Source: Bacillota bacterium
GTDB lineage: Bacteria; Bacillota; Sulfobacillia; Sulfobacillales; Sulfobacillaceae
Assembly (NCBI GenBank): GCA_023381095.1
Contig: JAMCTO010000181.1
Location: 1 to 9,585, forward strand
Length of the DNA: 9,585 nucleotides
Direction of reading: 5' to 3'
The notes under the pieces are model-generated. The model worked only from the letters and a program-made list of their open reading frames with translations. It was not told where the DNA came from and ran no database searches. Shown piece after piece: positions 6,344 through 9,585 of this stretch (the stretch's first letter is position 1; the number at the start of each line of letters is the position of its first letter). The translations under genes were made by a program, and so were the position numbers.

Positions 6344-7984
6344 ATGGCAAGGGATTCGTTATGGCCTGTAGTCGATATAGCGTCGCAAATGGGGCTTCAC
6401 CCGTCTGATATTGTTCAGTTAGGATCTTATAAAGCAAAAATTCCTCTCGATGTAGTGTATCAAAATCCGCGTCGTGCAAAACTCATCTTAATGACTTCGA
6501 TTAACCCAACCCCGTCTGGTGAAGGGAAAACGACTATGTCGGTGGGCTTGGCCCAAGCCCTAAGGCGGTTGGGTGTGGCAGCCACGGCAGTATTGCGGGA
6601 ACCCTCAATGGGACCGACATTTGGAATGAAAGGAGGGGCCACCGGAGGAGGGGCCTCACAAGTTGAGCCGTCTACTGACATTAATTTGCATTTTACCGGA
6701 GATTTCCACGCCATTACGGCCGCGCACAATTTACTCGCGGCATTGGTGGATAATGAGATATTTCATGGAGCGCGGTTGGAGGTGAATCCTGCCCGAATTT
6801 CCTGGAAGCGCGTCTTGGACGTCAATGACCGGGCGTTGAGGCATGTGGTGATTGGTCTCGGAGGACCGAGCCAAGGGGTCCCCAGGGAAACCGGATTCGA
6901 CATTACTGCGGCATCTGAAGTGATGGCGGTGCTGACCCTGTCACGTGACGTTAAAGAGCTGCGCCATCGTCTTTCACAAATGGTTATTGGCAGTGGTACC
7001 TCAGGGTATATTACCGTCGATGATCTCAAGGCGCAAGATGCTTTGACGGCTGTACTTAGTGATACCATGATGCCGAACTTGGTGCAGACCAGCGAACATA
7101 CTCCGGTGATTATGCATGGGGGCCCGTTTGCCAATATTGCCCATGGGTGTAATAGCATTGTGGCAACCGAGGCCGGACTGAGATTATCTGACGTCGTGAT
7201 TACCGAAGCCGGATTTGGTGCTGATTTGGGAGCGGAAAAGTTTTTGGACATCAAGGCGCCAGTTGCGAATCTTGACCCACAATTGGCTGTGGTAGTTGTC
7301 ACCTTGCGGGCGCTTAGATATCACGGCGGACAGCCGCTTGCGGCATCATCTACGGCTAATCAAGAGGCACTCGAGACGGGGATCGGAAATCTATGGAAAC
7401 ATATTGAAAACTTGCAATCCTATGGACTGCCGGTGATCGTGGGAATTAACCGCTTTCACGATGACACCGACCAAGAAATTCAATGGCTTAAAGGCCAGTT
7501 GGCGGACCGCGGAATTGCCGCGGCGGCCGCCAATATCTTTGCGCAGGGCGGGCAAGGAGGACTTGTTTTAGGTCAACTAGTGCAAAAGACGCTGTCGACC
7601 AAGAGTTCAGACTATAAGCCGCTCTATGAGGAATCTTTGCCTCTGGAGGACAAGATCCACAGGATTGCCACCAGAATTTATGGTGCCCGCGATGTGGAAT
7701 ATGGACCGGCAGCCCATAATTCTTTAAAACGTCTAAAAAAATGGAATCAAGAACAGTTAAGAGTTTGTATCGCCAAAACGCAGTACTCGCTGAGTGACAA
7801 CCCGGCATTGCTGGGCCGCCCAGAGGGATTTTCGCTCCATGTACGCGATATTGAGGTTGCTCGCGGCGCTGGATATATTGTTCCTTTAGCTGGGGACATG
7901 ATTCGGATGCCGGGGTTGCCCAAGGATCCCGCCGCGTTTCGCGTGACTATCGATACTCAGGGGGAAATTCACGGAATTAAGTAA
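6344..7984 (+). CDS. fhs: Formate-tetrahydrofolate ligase (10-formyl-THF synthetase)
   Basis: Catalyses ATP + formate + tetrahydrofolate to 10-formyl-THF + ADP + phosphate, feeding one-carbon units to purine synthesis and other folate reactions in the cytoplasm. At 546 residues it is full length for the family (about 555). The P-loop PTPSGEGKTT is at 55-64, followed by LREPSMGPTFGMKGGATGGG (84-103), the STDINLHFTGDFHAITAAHN block, EAGFGADLGAEKFLDIK and a C-terminal GDMIRMPGLP block, all characteristic of Fhs. The ATG at 6344 has GGAGG at 6330-6334, 9 bases upstream. The gene follows the kinase by 82 bases on the same strand; a TATAGT at 6299-6304 is a lone -10-like match without a good -35, so co-transcription with the salvage operon is as likely as a separate promoter. 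Pairing with nucleoside salvage fits purine and one-carbon metabolism. Identity is certain. Confidence 0.98.
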   Translation: MARDSLWPVVDIASQMGLHPSDIVQLGSYKAKIPLDVVYQNPRRAKLILMTSINPTPSGEGKTTMSVGLAQALRRLGVAATAVLREPSMGPTFGMKGGATGGGASQVEPSTDINLHFTGDFHAITAAHNLLAALVDNEIFHGARLEVNPARISWKRVLDVNDRALRHVVIGLGGPSQGVPRETGFDITAASEVMAVLTLSRDVKELRHRLSQMVIGSGTSGYITVDDLKAQDALTAVLSDTMMPNLVQTSEHTPVIMHGGPFANIAHGCNSIVATEAGLRLSDVVITEAGFGADLGAEKFLDIKAPVANLDPQLAVVVVTLRALRYHGGQPLAASSTANQEALETGIGNLWKHIENLQSYGLPVIVGINRFHDDTDQEIQWLKGQLADRGIAAAAANIFAQGGQGGLVLGQLVQKTLSTKSSDYKPLYEESLPLEDKIHRIATRIYGARDVEYGPAAHNSLKRLKKWNQEQLRVCIAKTQYSLSDNPALLGRPEGFSLHVRDIEVARGAGYIVPLAGDMIRMPGLPKDPAAFRVTIDTQGEIHGIK

Positions 7985-8065
7985 TCGCTCCTCGGATTGA
8001 CCGGCAAGCCCCCGCTTCACTCTATCAGGTTTGAGGGAGAGCTTAGAGCAAACGTATAAACCATC

Positions 8066-8088
8066 GGAGGCCTGGCCATCAGGTCTCC
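8066..8088. terminator. Weak hairpin between fhs and rpn (possible terminator)
   Basis: GGAGGCCT and AGGTCTCC pair over 8 bp, with one G-U wobble in the plus-strand RNA, around a 7-base loop. It lies 81 bases after the fhs stop, between two convergent genes, where termination is expected. The following bases hold only short T runs on either strand, so this would be a weak intrinsic terminator at best. No better candidate was seen in the 225-base gap. Confidence 0.3.
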
Positions 8089-8209
8089 ATGTTAGACTTT
8101 GGCCTCTTCGTGATGATGACCGCCCTATTTGTGGCACCGCATGATGGATTGCCTTGAGGTTACCCTTTCACCTGCATGAGGGTTACTCGAACAGCCAATG
8201 GAAGAGTTT

Positions 8210-8533
8210 TCAGTGTTGTTTATTAGTGCGGATATCTTTCAAAAGAGCATCTAAACTTGGCGCTTCGAGGACTTTGGGCAGCAGTAATTGCGTAACATCG
8301 GCCGCCTCAAGAGAGAGGAGTTCACGGTGCACGGTTTCGTCCAGAGGCCCAAATCGCATGCGAAGAATCGTAATGGCGGCTTCCACCTGCCCCTTATGCC
8401 AACCCTGTCTGAGGCCTTCTTCCAATCCTTCCTGCAACCCTTGTTGCAACCCTTGTTGCAACCCTTGTTGCAGCCCTTGTTGCAGTCCTCGAGCAATGGC
8501 TTCCTCTTCTAACTGCCGAATAAGTTCGTTCAT
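8210..8533 (-). CDS. Predicted internal C-terminal Rpn product (intragenic antitoxin candidate)
   Basis: In frame with the full rpn gene, the ATG at codon 218 (8531-8533) starts MNELIRQLEEEAIARGLQQG and would give a 107-residue protein holding the GLQQ repeats and the C-terminal tail but not the nuclease core. It has a far better ribosome binding site than expected by chance: AGAGGTGAT at 8538-8546, correctly spaced. For E. coli Rpn proteins, small C-terminal products translated from inside the gene are reported to bind the full nuclease and neutralise it, so this fits that model. The product begins just before the presumed oligomerisation repeats, as would be needed for binding the long form. 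The sequence supports an internal start; the antitoxin role is inference from the family. Confidence 0.55.
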   Translation of the reverse strand: MNELIRQLEEEAIARGLQQGLQQGLQQGLQQGLQEGLEEGLRQGWHKGQVEAAITILRMRFGPLDETVHRELLSLEAADVTQLLLPKVLEAPSLDALLKDIRTNKQH

Positions 8534-9184
8534 ACGAATCACCTCTTTTAATGATTTTAGCATACTCGTATCGAGAAAATTACTAGTCAAACCGGCCATT
8601 AGTGCACCAACCGAGGCTTGATGGGTCTTGGGAATGTGGGGCAGCACCGCGAGTGACTGTTCGAGGAGTTGTGGTTGGGTTAGTTTAGGATGATACATGA
8701 AGGGCAGGAAGGCTAGGTCCAGATCGTGGTAAACGGTCCATTCATCTGGCTTAGTCCATGGTAAGCGGCTAAGAATATCCTGGGCATTACGGTGTGCAAT
8801 AAAGACATTGTGGACATGAACGATGTTGGTTCCGAAATCTTCGTCGGTGAGTGCTTCGGTCACAGACCCTAGATAGATAATGACGGTGCGAACAGGGCAG
8901 CTGTATGCGGCAGCGAGTTGCATCGCATATGTGCCAAATCGCGCTAATGACCGTACCGGGGTCGATTGAAATTCTAAATGAAGCAATTGCCCATCTTCAG
9001 TTTTGAACACGGTATCCAGCACTTGTTCATGAATATCTATCATAGGCAAATGAGTCGGATATGTCGTAACGATGCGCGGCATTTTCAGCCCATACCATTC
9101 AATGAGAGTATCCTTCAAAATGTTGGCCAAGGCTCTTTGGATGATATCTTTGCCATTTCGAGGCAGTCCGTCTAAAGGCACCAT
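8210..9184 (-). CDS. Rpn-family PD-(D/E)XK nuclease (recombination-promoting nuclease / putative transposase)
   Basis: DNA nuclease of the Rpn (transposase_31-like) family, known from E. coli to cut DNA, promote RecA-independent recombination and act in anti-phage toxin-antitoxin defence. The 324-residue product carries the PD-(D/E)XK core: Asp57 in QVLDTVFKTEDG, then Glu71 and Gln73 in HLEFQS, so catalysis should be intact. After a helical middle region come eight G-L-x-x-type tetrapeptides (233-264), four of them exact GLQQ copies, then a C-terminal DUF4351-like tail (VEAAITILRMRFGPLDE...). The ATG at 9182-9184 has AAAGGAG close upstream; the next codon, GTG, is an alternative start. A TATAAG at 9235-9240 is a possible -10, with a poor -35. 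An internal start at 8533 may give a separate C-terminal product. A fragment of a second, inverted copy lies at the right edge of the window. Family call is firm. Confidence 0.9.
   Translation of the reverse strand: MVPLDGLPRNGKDIIQRALANILKDTLIEWYGLKMPRIVTTYPTHLPMIDIHEQVLDTVFKTEDGQLLHLEFQSTPVRSLARFGTYAMQLAAAYSCPVRTVIIYLGSVTEALTDEDFGTNIVHVHNVFIAHRNAQDILSRLPWTKPDEWTVYHDLDLAFLPFMYHPKLTQPQLLEQSLAVLPHIPKTHQASVGALMAGLTSNFLDTSMLKSLKEVIRMNELIRQLEEEAIARGLQQGLQQGLQQGLQQGLQEGLEEGLRQGWHKGQVEAAITILRMRFGPLDETVHRELLSLEAADVTQLLLPKVLEAPSLDALLKDIRTNKQH
8436..8483. repeat. 12-bp minisatellite inside rpn (four units, plus diverged flanking units)
   Basis: Unit AACCCTTGTTGC on the plus strand occurs at 8436, 8448 and 8460 exactly, and at 8472 with one change (AGCCCTTGTTGC). 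Two diverged units precede it (AATCCTTCCTGC at 8424, AGGCCTTCTTCC at 8412). It encodes Gly-Leu-Gln-Gln repeats. Each unit contains CAAC-CCTT-GTTG, a small stem-loop, and the joints form the palindrome GTTGCAAC. Gain or loss of units keeps the reading frame. Confidence 0.9.
8538..8546 (-). promoter_or_regulatory. Strong internal ribosome binding site in rpn
   Basis: Minus-strand AGAGGTGAT matches the Firmicutes anti-Shine-Dalgarno closely and sits 4 bases (GAGGTG core: 6-7 bases) before the ATG at 8531-8533. It is better than the site in front of many real genes in this window. Confidence 0.6.
8559..8590 (-). promoter_or_regulatory. Possible internal promoter for the small Rpn product
   Basis: On the minus strand TTGACT (8585-8590) resembles a -35 box and TATGCT (8559-8564) a -10 box, 26 bases upstream of the internal ATG at 8533. 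The 20-base spacing is longer than the usual 17, so the call is weak. Confidence 0.2.
8667..8696 (-). repeat. Internal copy of the inverted rpn repeat
   Basis: This part of rpn (encoding YHPKLTQPQL) matches 9556-9585 in inverted orientation at 29 of 30 bases; the one difference changes Pro to Ser. The match is cut only by the window edge, so the repeat is probably longer. Confidence 0.85.
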
Positions 9185-9419
9185 TATTCTCCTTTGTTTT
9201 CAACCGATGCAATGGAAGCGTGTGTTTTATTCACCTTATAAGAAATTTGGCCAGCATAAAAGAAATATCGTGTGTGCTGTCGAACGATTTCGCCAAGACC
9301 CCAGTGTGCGTACTTTCCCTTCCCTTATGTGAAATGACTTTGCTGGAATCTGTCCATCACTAGTTCCGATTTACACATGGTAAAATGGCGTGGGCTACAG
9401 TAGCAGTTAAGGGAGAATT
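9185..9419. other. Intergenic region between rpn and the right-hand remnant
   Basis: It holds the rpn ribosome binding site (AAAGGAG on the minus strand, close to 9185-9195) and a possible -10 (TATAAG, minus, 9235-9240). No further gene, repeat or terminator was recognised. Confidence 0.4.
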
Positions 9420-9553
9420 TTGGTGGTGATATCCTGAAGGAAACGATTCACGATTTTTTTGATGTTTTTGCCTTAGGTATGGTTTGGATGGGTGTGATGC
9501 CGCTATGGCAAGGGCTGGACGGGCCAGCACACTTTTCTTACGTTCAATACTAG
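9420..9553 (+). pseudogene. N-terminal fragment of a glycosyltransferase-like membrane protein
   Basis: An AAGGGAG site at 9408-9414 precedes TTG/GTG starts at 9420-9428, but that frame hits a TGA at once, then reads RKRFTIFLMFLP. A second frame carries on with FALGMVWMGVMPLW then QGLDGPAHFSYVQY and stops at 9551-9553. A basic start, one hydrophobic helix and then a P-x-W-x-x-x-D-x-P-x-H-F-x-Y block is what I recall from the first transmembrane segment of GT39- or DUF2142-like membrane glycosyltransferases, where the motif is usually DEPAHF. Here Glu is Gly, and the protein is cut off where an rpn fragment begins at 9556. I infer a decayed fragment truncated by recombination; the family call is tentative. 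Confidence 0.35.
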
Positions 9554-9555
9554 GA

Positions 9556-9585
9556 GTATCATTCTAAACTAACCCAACCACAACT
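9556..9585 (+). pseudogene. Start of a second, inverted rpn copy or fragment (runs off the window)
   Basis: Thirty bases on the plus strand repeat the rpn segment that encodes YHPKLTQPQL (here YHSKLTQPQ), 29 of 30 identical and inverted relative to the first copy at 8667-8696. The left boundary is sharp at 9556, in the middle of the gene, so at least the N-terminal nuclease half of this copy is absent from here. Only the sequence beyond 9585 can show how much of the rest remains. Confidence 0.75.

Noticed and set aside
8159..8186. Imperfect inverted repeat GTTACCCT / AGGGTTAC
   Set aside because: One mismatch in the stem, a 12-base loop and no T run on either side; not good enough for a terminator.
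8154..8621. Plus-strand open frame rich in repeated Cys-Asn-Pro
   Set aside because: It is the antisense reading of the 12-bp repeat in rpn; the periodicity comes from the GLQQ repeats on the other strand.

Overview
The window looks like a chromosomal accessory region of a Gram-positive, Firmicutes-type bacterium. Base composition is moderate, Shine-Dalgarno sequences are strong and close to AGGAGGTGAT, and TTG, GTG and possibly CTG starts are used. The gene styles (an IS630 transposase remnant, a DUF6431-like zinc ribbon, a long Rpn protein) remind me of acidophilic or thermophilic Firmicutes such as Sulfobacillus. That placement is an impression from memory, not something the sequence proves. 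No rRNA, tRNA or CRISPR array was seen.

Positions 1 to about 2845 are a gene graveyard, and everything recognisable there reads on the minus strand. It contains a decayed IS630-type transposase (143-865) with at least three frame breaks and a lost catalytic glutamate. Abutting it is a broken DUF6431-like zinc-ribbon protein (865-1193). Next come a small possible gene (1260-1403), a signal-peptide protein with one frame break (1827-2031), and the 3' part of a primase/helicase-like gene in at least four frame segments (2057-2833).

Positions 2901 to 7984 are the healthy part: a compact plus-strand cluster of four intact genes. It encodes an ADP-ribosylglycohydrolase-family hydrolase, an NCS1 (cytosine/purine-type) permease, a PfkB/ribokinase-family kinase and formate-tetrahydrofolate ligase (fhs). 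The first three are packed end to end, with stop and start codons overlapping or nearly so; fhs follows after 82 bases with its own ribosome binding site. The set suggests a salvage route: the permease imports a nucleobase- or nucleoside-like compound, the hydrolase splits an N-glycosidic bond, the kinase phosphorylates the released sugar, and Fhs supplies 10-formyl-THF for purine synthesis. The substrate is unknown. A perfect 8-bp dyad at 2826-2845 sits just upstream and could be an operator.

Positions 8210 to 9184 (minus) hold an intact Rpn-family PD-(D/E)XK nuclease gene. It carries a 12-bp minisatellite encoding Gly-Leu-Gln-Gln repeats. It also has an unusually good internal ribosome binding site and ATG just before the repeats, predicting a 107-residue C-terminal product, the arrangement expected of an intragenic Rpn antitoxin. 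The right edge holds a decayed N-terminal fragment of a glycosyltransferase-like membrane protein. This runs directly into 30 bases of a second, inverted rpn copy that leaves the window.
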